Positions 52,379-61,163 of a DNA stretch of 64,000 nt are shown here, piece after piece. How positions within the stretch are numbered: the stretch's first letter is position 1; every line of letters starts with the position of its first letter. Source of the DNA: Desulfogranum mediterraneum DSM 13871 (GTDB lineage: Bacteria; Desulfobacterota; Desulfobulbia; Desulfobulbales; Desulfobulbaceae); contig NZ_KE387005.1 of the NCBI RefSeq assembly GCF_000429965.1, positions 213,347-277,346 of the forward strand. The letters are read 5' to 3'. The position numbers were made by a program, and so were the translations under genes. The notes under the pieces are model-generated. The model was not told the origin of the DNA. It searched no databases and saw nothing but the letters and a program-made list of their open reading frames with translations.

Positions 52379-53575
52379 ATGAATACAACCAACTTTCCCA
52401 TTGGCGATTATCCCGAAGATGTCACCACGATCCGGCTTAACCAAAAAACCATTCTCCTGGTGGGTACCGCCCATATCTCCAGGCAGTCAGCGGATCTCGT
52501 CGAGGAGATCATCAACCGGGAAGATGCCGACATGGTCTGCATAGAGCTCGACGAGAAACGCTACGCCGCCCTGTCCAAGCCCCAGCGTTGGGAAAACCTT
52601 GACCTCAAGGAGGTGGTGCGCAAAAAACAGCTCTCCACCCTGATGGTCAACCTGATCCTCTCCTCCTACCAGAAAAAACTCGGCGGACAGCTCGGGGTGA
52701 TGCCGGGAACCGAACTGCTCGCCGCCGCCCGGGCAGCAGAACGACAGGATATCCCCATAGAACTCTGTGACCGCAACATCCGGATCACCCTGCGCCGTGC
52801 CTGGCGAGCGACCTCACTCTTTAAAAAGGGCTACCTGCTCACCAGCCTGCTGGCCAGTCTCTTTGACAGCACCCAGCTCAACGAAGACAAGCTCAGCGAA
52901 CTGCGGAGCAAGGATATGCTCTCCGAGTTGATGGAGGAACTGGGCGGCACCTTTCCCGACACCAAACGGGTCCTGATCGATGAACGGGATGTCTTTATGG
53001 CGGAGAAGATCAAACACTGCCCCGGAGAACGCACCGTTGCCGTGGTGGGAGCCGGTCATGTGGCCGGGATTATCCAGGCCCTGGAAAACGACAACCAGCA
53101 CCTGATGGAAGAGATCAATACCATCCCGCCGGTGTCGCGGGCCTGGAAGATGCTGGGCTGGTCCATTCCGGTCCTGATCCTCTGCTCCATCCTCCTGATC
53201 GGCCTCAAACAGGGGGCAGGTGAGGCCGGCGCCAATGCCCTGTACTGGATTCTGGCCAACGGGATCCCCTCCTCCATCGGCGCCCTCTTTGCCCTGGCCC
53301 ATCCGGCCACCATCTTTTCGGCCTTTGCCGCAGCACCGCTCACCAGCCTGACTCCGGTGATCGGCGCCGGCTATGTCTGCGCCTTTGTCCAGATCATGAC
53401 CAAACCACCTGTGGTCAAAGAGTTTGACCGGGTGGGCCAGGATATTTCCTCGCTCACCGGCTGGTGGAAGAATAAGCTCCTCCGGGTCTTTCTGGTTTTT
53501 CTCCTCACCGGCCTGGGTTCCAGTATCGGTACCTGGCTGGGCGGCTACCGGATCGTCAGCAACCTGTTGAGCTGA
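52379..53575 (+). CDS. TraB/PrgY family membrane protein
   Basis: A 398-residue TraB-family protein. The N-terminal part has ILLVGTAHISRQSADLVEE, the GTAHIS-type motif, and CIELDEKRYAAL. A further conserved stretch, VLIDERDVFMAEKIKHCP, appears near residue 190, then VVGAGHVAGI. Four hydrophobic segments follow after residue 255. Family members are putative membrane proteases acting on signals; the bacterial role is poorly defined. The ATG at 52379 begins the conserved region. It is followed 65 bases later by yhbY in the same direction. Confidence 0.86.
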   Translation: MNTTNFPIGDYPEDVTTIRLNQKTILLVGTAHISRQSADLVEEIINREDADMVCIELDEKRYAALSKPQRWENLDLKEVVRKKQLSTLMVNLILSSYQKKLGGQLGVMPGTELLAAARAAERQDIPIELCDRNIRITLRRAWRATSLFKKGYLLTSLLASLFDSTQLNEDKLSELRSKDMLSELMEELGGTFPDTKRVLIDERDVFMAEKIKHCPGERTVAVVGAGHVAGIIQALENDNQHLMEEINTIPPVSRAWKMLGWSIPVLILCSILLIGLKQGAGEAGANALYWILANGIPSSIGALFALAHPATIFSAFAAAPLTSLTPVIGAGYVCAFVQIMTKPPVVKEFDRVGQDISSLTGWWKNKLLRVFLVFLLTGLGSSIGTWLGGYRIVSNLLS

Positions 53576-53640
53576 ACCTTAAGTACCGCACAGCAGCTGG
53601 CCGACAGTCCTTTTATTCACCTCTACCATTACAGCAACGC

Positions 53641-53958
53641 ATGACAGAAGATCATACCCCGAGCCTGACCACCAGACAGAAAAAGAACCTCCGCGGCCAT
53701 GGCCACCACCTGGAACCCACGGTGTACGTCGGCAAAGAGGGGGTCACCGCCAGTGTGGTCAAGGCGGCGGCAAGTTCCCTCAAGGCCCATGAACTCATCA
53801 AGATCAAACTCGGCTCCAACTGCCCCCTTGCCAAGAAGGAGGCGGCCGAACTCCTAGCCGAGCAGAGCGAAGCCACCCTGGTCCAGCTCATCGGCAAGAT
53901 GGTCCTCCTCTACCGGGCCAACCCGGAACTGCCCAGGGACAAACAGCTCCGCCCCTGA
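53641..53958 (+). CDS. yhbY: RNA-binding protein YhbY (CRM domain)
   Basis: A 105-residue single CRM-domain protein that associates with the pre-50S ribosomal subunit. TRQKKNLRGHGHHLEPTVYV and GKEGVT near the N-terminus, then AHELIKIKLG, are the CRM pattern, and LIGKMVLLYRANPE closes the domain. It follows the TraB gene and may be co-transcribed. A strong hairpin follows the stop. Confidence 0.92.
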   Translation: MTEDHTPSLTTRQKKNLRGHGHHLEPTVYVGKEGVTASVVKAAASSLKAHELIKIKLGSNCPLAKKEAAELLAEQSEATLVQLIGKMVLLYRANPELPRDKQLRP

Positions 53959-54001
53959 GCCGGCAGGGCTGCCTTGTCCACGCTCTGCCCTGGGGCTTAA
54001 A

Positions 54002-54035
54002 ACAAAAATAGCCGACCTCAAGAGAGGTCGGCTAT
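54002..54035. terminator. Terminator between yhbY and the GGCT gene
   Basis: A perfect 12-bp stem (ATAGCCGACCTC / GAGGTCGGCTAT) with a 4-base loop. On the minus strand it is followed by TTTTTGTTTT, a clear terminator for the gamma-glutamylcyclotransferase gene. On the plus strand it follows yhbY without a T-run. Confidence 0.85.
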
Positions 54036-54100
54036 GGAGGGGTCCAAAGATCTTGGCAGGGGTGTTCGGGAAGGATCGACCCGCTGTCCCCTGGAAGGAT

Positions 54101-54541
54101 TTAGATATCACCCCGATCAAACAGATCCCGGCGATCCTCGACAAACCAGTTGATGAATCGTTCCAGGCCGTTTTGGAGAAAACGATCAAATTCCCAGGGA
54201 TCGCCGGAGAGCAGTTTTGTATACTCCTCCTTGATGGCATAGGCCCAGGCCTCTTCAACGGATCCGTCAGGCAGGGTGATCGCAACCACCACCCGCTCAT
54301 ACTTGTCCCCTTCAAAGGCATCGAGTTTGGCAATGGCCTGCTCATCCATCCCCCAGTAGATCTTCCCGGAAACCGCTCCACCCTCTTCGACGATAATTCC
54401 GGGATACTCTGTTTTCTCTACCCGGTAGCGCGCCCAGTCATGCAGGGTCGCCTCCTGGCCGGAGTATGCCTTTCCAGTAACAGCTTTCATGACCAGCGGT
54501 GATTGTAACGTACCGTAGCAAAATAAAGATTTTTCTCCCAT
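54101..54541 (-). CDS. Gamma-glutamylcyclotransferase family protein (AIG2-like)
   Basis: A 146-residue protein of the GGCT/AIG2 fold, which includes enzymes releasing 5-oxoproline from gamma-glutamyl peptides. FCYGTLQSP near residue 7 is the defining substrate-binding loop, and YWGMDEQAIAKLDAFEG with a catalytic Glu is near residue 62. The start was placed at 54541 because AAGGA lies six bases upstream; longer frames to 54670 are likely non-coding. The substrate is uncertain. Confidence 0.82.
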   Translation of the reverse strand: MGEKSLFCYGTLQSPLVMKAVTGKAYSGQEATLHDWARYRVEKTEYPGIIVEEGGAVSGKIYWGMDEQAIAKLDAFEGDKYERVVVAITLPDGSVEEAWAYAIKEEYTKLLSGDPWEFDRFLQNGLERFINWFVEDRRDLFDRGDI

Positions 54542-54900
54542 AGCGTTCCTTACCCGTTGTTTCATTCCATCTTTCATTCCCTCGACCCTCGACAAGAGCC
54601 GCAAGGCCGGACATACCCGACAATTACCTCCGCTGTCGTCTTCTGCCTGCTTCGCCTGAAGGCACTGCAATCACAACAACCGTGCCCTCCTCGGGCAGCG
54701 CACGGCCCTTGCCGTTACACACTCCCCAGCAGGGTTCTTCCAAAATCAAAGGGGTACCATACCGCATCGTATTTTATTTTCCAAGCCCCTAAAAAAAAAA
54801 CAGGGCAGCTGCCCGGCAGGCATGGAGCGGCCACGCTCCTCCAGCCGGTAAGCCGCTGCATCTCCGCGATATTGAGATTTGCTGCCCCAGGGAAGAGCGG
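54542..54900. other. Spacer between cobO and the GGCT gene
   Basis: No gene was found in these 359 bases; an open frame on the plus strand has no family resemblance. The GGCT gene promoter must lie at its left end. Confidence 0.4.
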
Positions 54901-55428
54901 CTAATATTCCACCCCTCTCTGGGCCTTGATCCCCTGTTGGTAGGGGTGCTTCACCACCTGCATCTCGGTGACCAGATCGGCAAGCTCGATCAGCTCTCCG
55001 GCGGCATCCCGTCCGGTGATCACCACATGCAGTTCAGGGGGTTTACGGCCGAGCACGTCCAGGACCTCGGAGAGTTCGATCATCCGGTAGGAGAGCAGAT
55101 AGGTGAACTCATCGAGCACCACCAGCTGATACTTGCCGGAAAAGATGGCTTCCTTGGCCTTGTCCCAGGCACCCTGGGCCAGGGCGCGATCATGCTCAGG
55201 ATCATCGGACTTCCAGGTAAAGCCCCGTCCCATGACATGAAGATCGATGAGATCCTCAAAACGTGCCAGCCCATCTAGCTCGCCATATTTCCAGGCCCCC
55301 TTGATAAACTGGATAAAACAGACCGGCATGTCGTTGCCGGCGGCACGCATGCTCATGCCCAGGGCTGCGGTGGTTTTACCCTTACCATGGCCGGTAAACA
55401 CCAGCAGTAATCCTTGAGTACTCGCCAT
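54901..55428 (-). CDS. cobO: Cob(I)yrinic acid a,c-diamide adenosyltransferase
   Basis: A 175-residue P-loop enzyme of the CobO/BtuR/CobA type that adds the adenosyl group to corrinoids. The Walker A motif is FTGHGKGKTTAALGMSMRAA near residue 12, and FIQFIKGAWKYGE and LVVLDEFTYLL follow in order. The ATG at 55428 is preceded by AGGAGAAGGT. It is isolated here from other cobalamin genes. B12 cofactors are important for radical-type enzymes in anaerobes. Confidence 0.94.
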   Translation of the reverse strand: MASTQGLLLVFTGHGKGKTTAALGMSMRAAGNDMPVCFIQFIKGAWKYGELDGLARFEDLIDLHVMGRGFTWKSDDPEHDRALAQGAWDKAKEAIFSGKYQLVVLDEFTYLLSYRMIELSEVLDVLGRKPPELHVVITGRDAAGELIELADLVTEMQVVKHPYQQGIKAQRGVEY

Positions 55429-55604
55429 ACCTTCTCCTAGATCAGAGGGGAACCGTAGAGAAGGGCAGAGTTGCCCCCTTCTCCTGACTGTCATTCTGAA
55501 ACGGTGCTATTGTTCCCCAAATCAGGGGCCCTGTCAATCCTCCCGCAGACAGTAAGGCTCCCCAACACCCTTTTGCACCAAGAGCATGATGGTGTGACGG
55601 CTGC

Positions 55605-56339
55605 TCAGTGAAGCACCTCCCTGAGAAAGAAGCGGAACCTTGCCCAGGATCGACGATCAGCAAGCGGGTGATAGCGTGGCGAGCCGAAGACCGTGAAGGC
55701 ATGGGGAGCACCGCTGTAGGTTGTCATCTCATGTGGGATGGAGGCCGCTTCCAGGTCCTCGGCCAGCTCGGCAAACTCCTCCAGGCTGACTGCGGCATCA
55801 CGACTGCCGTGGAAGACCAGCACCTCTCCTCTGACCCGGCTGTAGTCCTGATCTTCCGGGGTCCCCAATCCGCCATGGAAGCTGACAAATCCTTTGAGCT
55901 TGGCCCCGGAACGCGCCCACTCCAGGACCGCGGCCCCACCGAAGCAGTAGCCCACGGCAAGGCTGTTTGTCAGATCCGCCCCCTGGCCGCCGGCTGCCTT
56001 GAGTGCCGCATCCATCAGGAGTCGCATCCGGTGGCGATCTCCATAGAGCTCTTCGGCCAGACGTCGCATCTCCGCACGTTCTGTCGGCCGGACACCCTCT
56101 CCATAGAGATCAGCCACAAAGACATCATAGCCCTCTTCGACCAACATCCGGGCTCGTCTCTGTTCATAGGCTGTGGGCCCGTCCCAGTCATGGAGGATCA
56201 CCACCAGGGGTGCGGCGGCTCCTGCTCTGTAAAAGGAACCGGCAAAAGTCTGGTCCTGAACGGTGTAGAGGACCTCTGTACCCTTGGCCTGGAGAGGGCC
56301 GAGCAGGACGAGGAGGCAGGAGAGTACTAGAGGATGCAT
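55605..56339 (-). CDS. Secreted dienelactone hydrolase family protein
   Basis: A 244-residue exported alpha/beta-hydrolase. The signal peptide (HPLVLSCLLVLLGPLQAKG) is cleaved near residue 20. The catalytic triad is Cys in VGYCFGGAAVLEW (about 120), Asp in FHGSRDAAVS (about 175) and His in GAPHAFTVF (about 205). The nucleophile is Cys, as in dienelactone hydrolases. AAGGGAGAATGTT precedes the ATG at 56339; the frame to 56363 is less likely. The substrate is unknown. Confidence 0.85.
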   Translation of the reverse strand: MHPLVLSCLLVLLGPLQAKGTEVLYTVQDQTFAGSFYRAGAAAPLVVILHDWDGPTAYEQRRARMLVEEGYDVFVADLYGEGVRPTERAEMRRLAEELYGDRHRMRLLMDAALKAAGGQGADLTNSLAVGYCFGGAAVLEWARSGAKLKGFVSFHGGLGTPEDQDYSRVRGEVLVFHGSRDAAVSLEEFAELAEDLEAASIPHEMTTYSGAPHAFTVFGSPRYHPLADRRSWARFRFFLREVLH

Positions 56340-56691
56340 AACATTCTCCCTTGGGTTCCTCACCTGAAACTAAGAGCGTCAGGCAGGAGGGGTGCGGATA
56401 AAATCTTGAACCTCTGTCTGAAAAAGAGTAATGCTCCTGGCGAAAAATGGCAATCGCAGCTTGCGGTTTGACCGCCGGACCAAGAGGGCAGCCTGACCGG
56501 CTGCAACTCCGGACCATGGCATGGGATTTTCTGCTGTGCAAGCACTGCAAGGTTGATTATGATAGCGATCAGCCAAAAACCCAGCCAGGGGCAAGGGGCC
56601 GCAAAAGGCGGCCTTGGCCCGGGTGAGGGAAGCCATAGCTGACCAACCAATCCCGCCAGAGAGCGGGACAATAGATAATGAAGGAGAACCC
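56340..56691 (+). promoter_or_regulatory. Leader region of glyA
   Basis: The 352 bases before glyA include a long GC-rich hairpin (GGGGCAAGGGGCCGC then AAAAG then GCGGCCTTGGCCC, about 56591-56623). No glycine, ZTP or SAM riboswitch consensus was recognised, though a regulatory role for the hairpin is possible. Confidence 0.35.
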
Positions 56692-57948
56692 ATGAACAAC
56701 CTACAGCAGCAGGATCAGGAGATCTATGACCTGATCCAGCAGGAAGAACAACGCCAGGCCGACAAGATCCGCCTGATCGCCTCGGAAAACTACGTGTCCA
56801 GCGCCGTGATGGAGGCCACTGGCTCGGTCTTTACCAACAAGTATTCCGAAGGCTATGCCGGCAAGCGTTACTACGAAGGCCAGCAGTATGTGGATCAGGT
56901 TGAGCTCCTGGCCATCCAGCGGGCCAAGGACCTCTTTGGCGCCGACCATGTCAATGTCCAGCCCTACTCCGGTTCCCCGGCCAACCTGGCCGTATACCTG
57001 GCCTTCATCAAGCCCGGAGATACCATCCTGGGCATGGCCCTGCCCCACGGCGGTCACCTGACCCACGGTTCCAAGGTCTCCATCTCCGGCAAATACTTCA
57101 ATGCCGAATCCTACTCCCTGGACCAGGAGACCGGCACCCTGGACTATGATGCCATCCGCGCCAAGGCCAAGGCCTGCAAGCCAAAGATCCTGATCGCCGG
57201 CCACTCCGCATTTTCCAGGGTGCTGGACTTTGCCGAGTTCCGCAAGATCGCCGACGAGGTCAATGCCCTGCTGCTGGTGGACATGGCCCACTTTGCCGGT
57301 CTGGTGGCCGGTGGCGCCCACCCCTCCCCCATCCCCTATGCCGATGTGGTCACCACCACCACCCACAAGTCACTGCGGGGACCACGGGGCGCCATGATCC
57401 TCTGTAAAGAAGAGCATGCCCAGGCCATCGACAAGGCGGTCTTCCCGGGGATCCAGGGTGGGCCGCACAACAGCACCACCGCAGCCATTGCCGTGGCCCT
57501 GAAAGAGGCGGCCAGCCCGGCATTCAAGGAGTACGCCGCCCAGATCGTGGCCAACGCCAAGACCCTGGCCACCACCCTGAATGAGCAGGGATTCCACCTG
57601 GTCACCGGCGGCACCGACAACCACCTGCTGCTCATTGACCTGACCAACAAGGGCGTTACCGGCAAGGTGGCGGCCAAGGCCCTGGATGCGGCCGGTATTG
57701 TCCTCAACTACAATGCCGTACCCTTTGACCCGAGAAAACCCTTTGACCCCAGCGGCGTCCGTCTGGGGACCTCGGCCGTCACCTCCAGGGGCTTCAAGGA
57801 GGCGGAGATGGTCAAGATCGGCAACTGGATCAACGCCATTGTCTCTGCTCCCGAGGACCAGGCCCTCCAGGCAGAGACGGCCCAGGCGGTCAAGGACCTC
57901 TGCGCTGCCTTTCCGGCACCCGGCCTGGAGCACCTGAGCAAGGGCTGA
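56692..57948 (+). CDS. glyA: Serine hydroxymethyltransferase
   Basis: A 418-residue PLP enzyme that converts serine and tetrahydrofolate to glycine and methylene-tetrahydrofolate. IRLIASENYVSSAVMEATGS near residue 25, FGADHVNVQPYSGSPANLAV near 80, the PLP lysine in VTTTTHKSLRGPRGAMIL near 220, and the late DTRKPFDPSGVR-like sequence are present. AAGGAG lies 7 bases before the ATG at 56692. It is monocistronic, ended by a double hairpin. Confidence 0.97.
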   Translation: MNNLQQQDQEIYDLIQQEEQRQADKIRLIASENYVSSAVMEATGSVFTNKYSEGYAGKRYYEGQQYVDQVELLAIQRAKDLFGADHVNVQPYSGSPANLAVYLAFIKPGDTILGMALPHGGHLTHGSKVSISGKYFNAESYSLDQETGTLDYDAIRAKAKACKPKILIAGHSAFSRVLDFAEFRKIADEVNALLLVDMAHFAGLVAGGAHPSPIPYADVVTTTTHKSLRGPRGAMILCKEEHAQAIDKAVFPGIQGGPHNSTTAAIAVALKEAASPAFKEYAAQIVANAKTLATTLNEQGFHLVTGGTDNHLLLIDLTNKGVTGKVAAKALDAAGIVLNYNAVPFDPRKPFDPSGVRLGTSAVTSRGFKEAEMVKIGNWINAIVSAPEDQALQAETAQAVKDLCAAFPAPGLEHLSKG

Positions 57949-57982
57949 TCAGCCGGTCTTACGCCCGGACCATTTGTTCCAA

Positions 57983-58009
57983 CCCGGCTGCAGCGCTGCT
58001 GCAGCCGGG
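57983..58009 (+). terminator. First hairpin after glyA
   Basis: CCCGGCTGCAGC / GCTGCAGCCGGG, 12-bp stem, 3-base loop, 34 bases past the stop. It lies just before a second, stronger terminator. Confidence 0.6.
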
Positions 58010-58012
58010 CAT

Positions 58013-58052
58013 AAAAAAAGGAGGTTCATCCAGGGATGAACCTCCTTTTTTT
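58013..58052. terminator. Bidirectional terminator between glyA and nuoN
   Basis: A-run, GGAGGTTCATCC / GGATGAACCTCC stem with a minimal loop, then a T-run of seven. It serves both the plus glyA and the minus nuoN operon. Confidence 0.95.
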
Positions 58053-58070
58053 GTGGGCAATGCCCTCTGG

Positions 58071-59543
58071 CTACATGATGGTCTGGACGATGTTGCCGGC
58101 CATGGCCACCAGCTTGGCAGGAAGAGCGCCCATGACCAGGATCAGGACAACCAGACTCACCCCGGTCATCCGGGTCAGGGGATCCAGTTGCAGCTCTCCA
58201 CCAGCCCCTGCACCTTCAGCCTCATGGGCGTCATCGGCATCATCGGCATCATCGGCATCATCGGCATCATCGGTATAGGCAGCCTTGACCATGGAGAGAT
58301 AGTAGAAGATGGCAATGGCGGTGTTGATGGCTGCCAGGATCACCAGAACCAGGTGCCCCTGCTCCAGGGTGGAGGTGAGCAGAAAGAACTTGGCCATGAA
58401 ACCGACCATGGGCGGAATCCCGGCCAGGGCAAAGAGGCTGACCGCCAGGATGATCGCCAGGATGGGCTGGCGACGGTGGAGTCCGGCCAGGCTCTTGACG
58501 CTGAGATTTTCCCCCTCCCGGGAGACCTGACAGATCACCAGGAAACAGGCCAGGTTCATCACCACATAGCCGGCAATATAGTAGATGGCCAGCCCATAGC
58601 CCTCGGCCCCCAGGGTGAGCAGACCCAGCATCACGAAGCCGGCGTGGGAGATCCCGGAATAACCGAGGATCCGCTTGACATCGGTCTGCACCAGGGCGCT
58701 GAGGTTACCGTAAAACATCGAACAGACAGCCACCCCGCCGAGCAGCTCGCTCAGGAACTCGGGATAGCCGGTGGGCAGGGTCATGAAACGGATCAACAGG
58801 GCCACGGCCCCCAGCTTGGGAACGGTGGCGATGAAACCGGTGGTCTCGTTACTGGCTCCCTGGTAGATATCCGGAACCCAGAAGTGCATGGGAAAGACCG
58901 CCAGCTTGTAGAAGAAACCGGCAAGGATCATAACCACCGCGATCAGCACCGCCGGCTGATCACCCATGGCCGAGATGGCAGGAACAATCTCGCTGAGATA
59001 GGTGGAACCGGTGAGCCCGAAGAGGTAGCTCATCCCATAGAGCATCAGGCCGGTGGCCATGACCCCAAAGAGGATATACTTGATCCCGGCCTCCATCTGC
59101 ATCCTGGTACCGTGGTGGTCGTCACGCAGGGGCACCAGCAGATAGAGGGCAAAGGAGGAGAGCTCCAGGGAGATGAAGATGGCGATCAGCTCAACCGAGC
59201 TGACCAGCAGCATCAGCCCCAGGACGCTGAGGAGCAGAAACATGGTGTATTCAGGACGGATCTCGCTGCGAATCCCCTTGAGGTGCTGGCCAAAGATGAC
59301 CACCACCAGGAAGGCAAAGCTGATCAGGACCTTGAAGAGCTGGGAAAAGGTATCCACCTGGTAGGCCCCGTAGAACAGGGTGGCCTCCTGGCCCCCGGCC
59401 AGACAGGCGGTGGCAAAGGCAAGCAGGGCTATGGCAATGGCCCCGTTACGTTGCAGCCCGATATCGGGTGCCTTGAAGAGGCTGACAATGAAGTAGAGAA
59501 GTGCGCCAAAGGTCAGCACAAGTTCAGGTAAGAGAGCTATCAT
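58071..59543 (-). CDS. nuoN: NADH-quinone oxidoreductase subunit N
   Basis: A 490-residue multi-spanning antiporter-like subunit, with about 14 membrane segments. It has the conserved lysine and HFWVPDIYQGA region near residue 230. Near residue 420 there is an acidic insertion made of repeated DDA units, encoded by a 9-bp repeat. It pumps ions in a complex I-like machine. It is the last gene of the cluster, 92 bases from nuoM, and is followed by a bidirectional terminator. Confidence 0.93.
   Translation of the reverse strand: MIALLPELVLTFGALLYFIVSLFKAPDIGLQRNGAIAIALLAFATACLAGGQEATLFYGAYQVDTFSQLFKVLISFAFLVVVIFGQHLKGIRSEIRPEYTMFLLLSVLGLMLLVSSVELIAIFISLELSSFALYLLVPLRDDHHGTRMQMEAGIKYILFGVMATGLMLYGMSYLFGLTGSTYLSEIVPAISAMGDQPAVLIAVVMILAGFFYKLAVFPMHFWVPDIYQGASNETTGFIATVPKLGAVALLIRFMTLPTGYPEFLSELLGGVAVCSMFYGNLSALVQTDVKRILGYSGISHAGFVMLGLLTLGAEGYGLAIYYIAGYVVMNLACFLVICQVSREGENLSVKSLAGLHRRQPILAIILAVSLFALAGIPPMVGFMAKFFLLTSTLEQGHLVLVILAAINTAIAIFYYLSMVKAAYTDDADDADDADDADDAHEAEGAGAGGELQLDPLTRMTGVSLVVLILVMGALPAKLVAMAGNIVQTIM
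58229..58273. repeat. 9-bp tandem repeat inside nuoN
   Basis: About five copies of CATCATCGG (GCATCATCG register) encode repeated Asp-Asp-Ala triplets near the C-terminus of NuoN. Because 9 is a multiple of three, changes in copy number keep the frame. Confidence 0.85.
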
Positions 59544-59635
59544 AAATACGCCTTAGGTGAGTGTTCATCAACTTTGCCGCAGATCAAATCTGCGGACAGG
59601 AGACAAAGTTCTCCACGGTGGACCGCTCCCCTGCC

Positions 59636-61150
59636 CTAGGGCAGGGTGAGGAGGGCCACCTGATGGTGTTGCCACTGCTGCAGCTGTTCAAGCAGGTTCG
59701 CCACAGAAGGATGGATCAGGTCGATAAAGGGTTGCGGTCCCAGGCCAATCCAGAAGACAAAGAGCAGGAAGGGGGTCAGGATGACGATCTCCCGTTTGCT
59801 CAAATCGCTTAAGTAGGATTGATCCGGATTATCGGTCCCGCCCCAGACGATCTTCTGCAGCATCCGCAGCATATAGGCTGCAGCCAGAACCGCTCCCGGG
59901 ATGGCTGCCAGGGCCAGCGGGGTGCTGAACTCAAAGGTCCCGGCAAGCACCAGGAACTCACCGATAAAGGAGTTGGTGCCTGGAAAGCCGAAGGAAGAGA
60001 GACTGAAAAAGACCAGGAAGGTGGCATACCAGGGCATGTACCTGCCTACCCCGGCGGCCTTGCTGAGTTCCCTGCTGTGGGTCCGCTCATAGATCATCCC
60101 CACGCAGAGGAACAGGGCACCGGTGGTGACCCCGTGGTTGATCATCTGCATGATCGCCCCTTCCACCCCCTGGGTGTTGAGCACAAAGATTCCCAGGGTG
60201 ACAAAACCCATGTGGCCCACCGAGGAGTAGGCGATCAGCTTCTTCATGTCATGCTGGGCCAGGGCGGTAAAGCCACCGTAGATGATCCCGGCAATGGAAA
60301 GCCAGAGGATATAGGGTGCCAGCAGCAGGGTGGCCTCCGGGGTGATCGGCAGGCAGAAGCGAAGCATGCCGTAGGTCCCCATCTTCAGGAGCACCGAGGC
60401 CAGGATAACCGAACCTGCGGTCGGGGCCTCCACATGGGCTGCAGGCAGCCAGGTGTGGAAGGGAAACATCGGCACCTTGATGGCAAAGGCCAGGAAAAAG
60501 GCCAGGAACACCAGGATCTGAAACAGGCTGGAGGTCTGCTGCCACATCATATCCGGGATAAAGAAGCTGCCGGTCTTGAGGTAGAGGGCGATGATGGCCA
60601 CCAACAGCAGCACCGAGCCGGCCAGGGTGTAGAGAAAGAACTTGATCGAGGCATAGACCTTACGCGGCCCGCCCCAGATGGCAATCAGCAGGTACATGGG
60701 AATCAGCATGAATTCCCAGAGGATATAGAAGAGGACAAAGTCCAGGGCCACAAAGACCCCGATCATGGAGGCCTCCATGATCAACAGGCAGAACATGAAG
60801 GGCGTCACCCGCCGGGAGATGTAGTTCCAGCTCGCCAGCACGCAGAAGGGCATGATCAGGGTGGTCAGGATGACCAACAGGATGGAGATGCCGTCCACAC
60901 CCAGGATATAGTTGATCTTGAACTGGGGGATCCAGTGGTGAAACTCGGCAAACTGGTACTTGGTGGTGGCCGGATCAAAGTCCATCAACAGCGGCAGCGA
61001 GGCCACCGCGGTGATGACCGTCACGGCCAGGGTCCACAGTTTGGCAAAGGATTCCTTGGGAAAGGCGAGCAGCACCAGAGCGCCGGCCAGTGGGAAAAAA
61101 ATAAGGAAGCTGAGCAGAGGAAAGCCCTCTTTGATTAGTAGTACGTCCAT
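59636..61150 (-). CDS. nuoM: NADH-quinone oxidoreductase subunit M
   Basis: A 504-residue membrane subunit homologous to NuoM, with about 14 membrane segments. It contains the conserved transmembrane lysines and LPAAHVEAPTAGSVILASVL near residue 230. VDGISILLVILTTLIMP is typical of the second to third helices. It is one of the proton-translocating units of a complex I-like pump. It lies 13 bases downstream of the MrpD-like gene and upstream of nuoN. Confidence 0.94.
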   Translation of the reverse strand: MDVLLIKEGFPLLSFLIFFPLAGALVLLAFPKESFAKLWTLAVTVITAVASLPLLMDFDPATTKYQFAEFHHWIPQFKINYILGVDGISILLVILTTLIMPFCVLASWNYISRRVTPFMFCLLIMEASMIGVFVALDFVLFYILWEFMLIPMYLLIAIWGGPRKVYASIKFFLYTLAGSVLLLVAIIALYLKTGSFFIPDMMWQQTSSLFQILVFLAFFLAFAIKVPMFPFHTWLPAAHVEAPTAGSVILASVLLKMGTYGMLRFCLPITPEATLLLAPYILWLSIAGIIYGGFTALAQHDMKKLIAYSSVGHMGFVTLGIFVLNTQGVEGAIMQMINHGVTTGALFLCVGMIYERTHSRELSKAAGVGRYMPWYATFLVFFSLSSFGFPGTNSFIGEFLVLAGTFEFSTPLALAAIPGAVLAAAYMLRMLQKIVWGGTDNPDQSYLSDLSKREIVILTPFLLFVFWIGLGPQPFIDLIHPSVANLLEQLQQWQHHQVALLTLP

Positions 61151-61163
61151 TCCCCCCTACCCC

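Noticed and set aside
56340-56691. Glycine, ZTP or SAM riboswitch before glyA
   Set aside because: No matching core consensus could be found by eye; only a generic GC-rich hairpin is visible.
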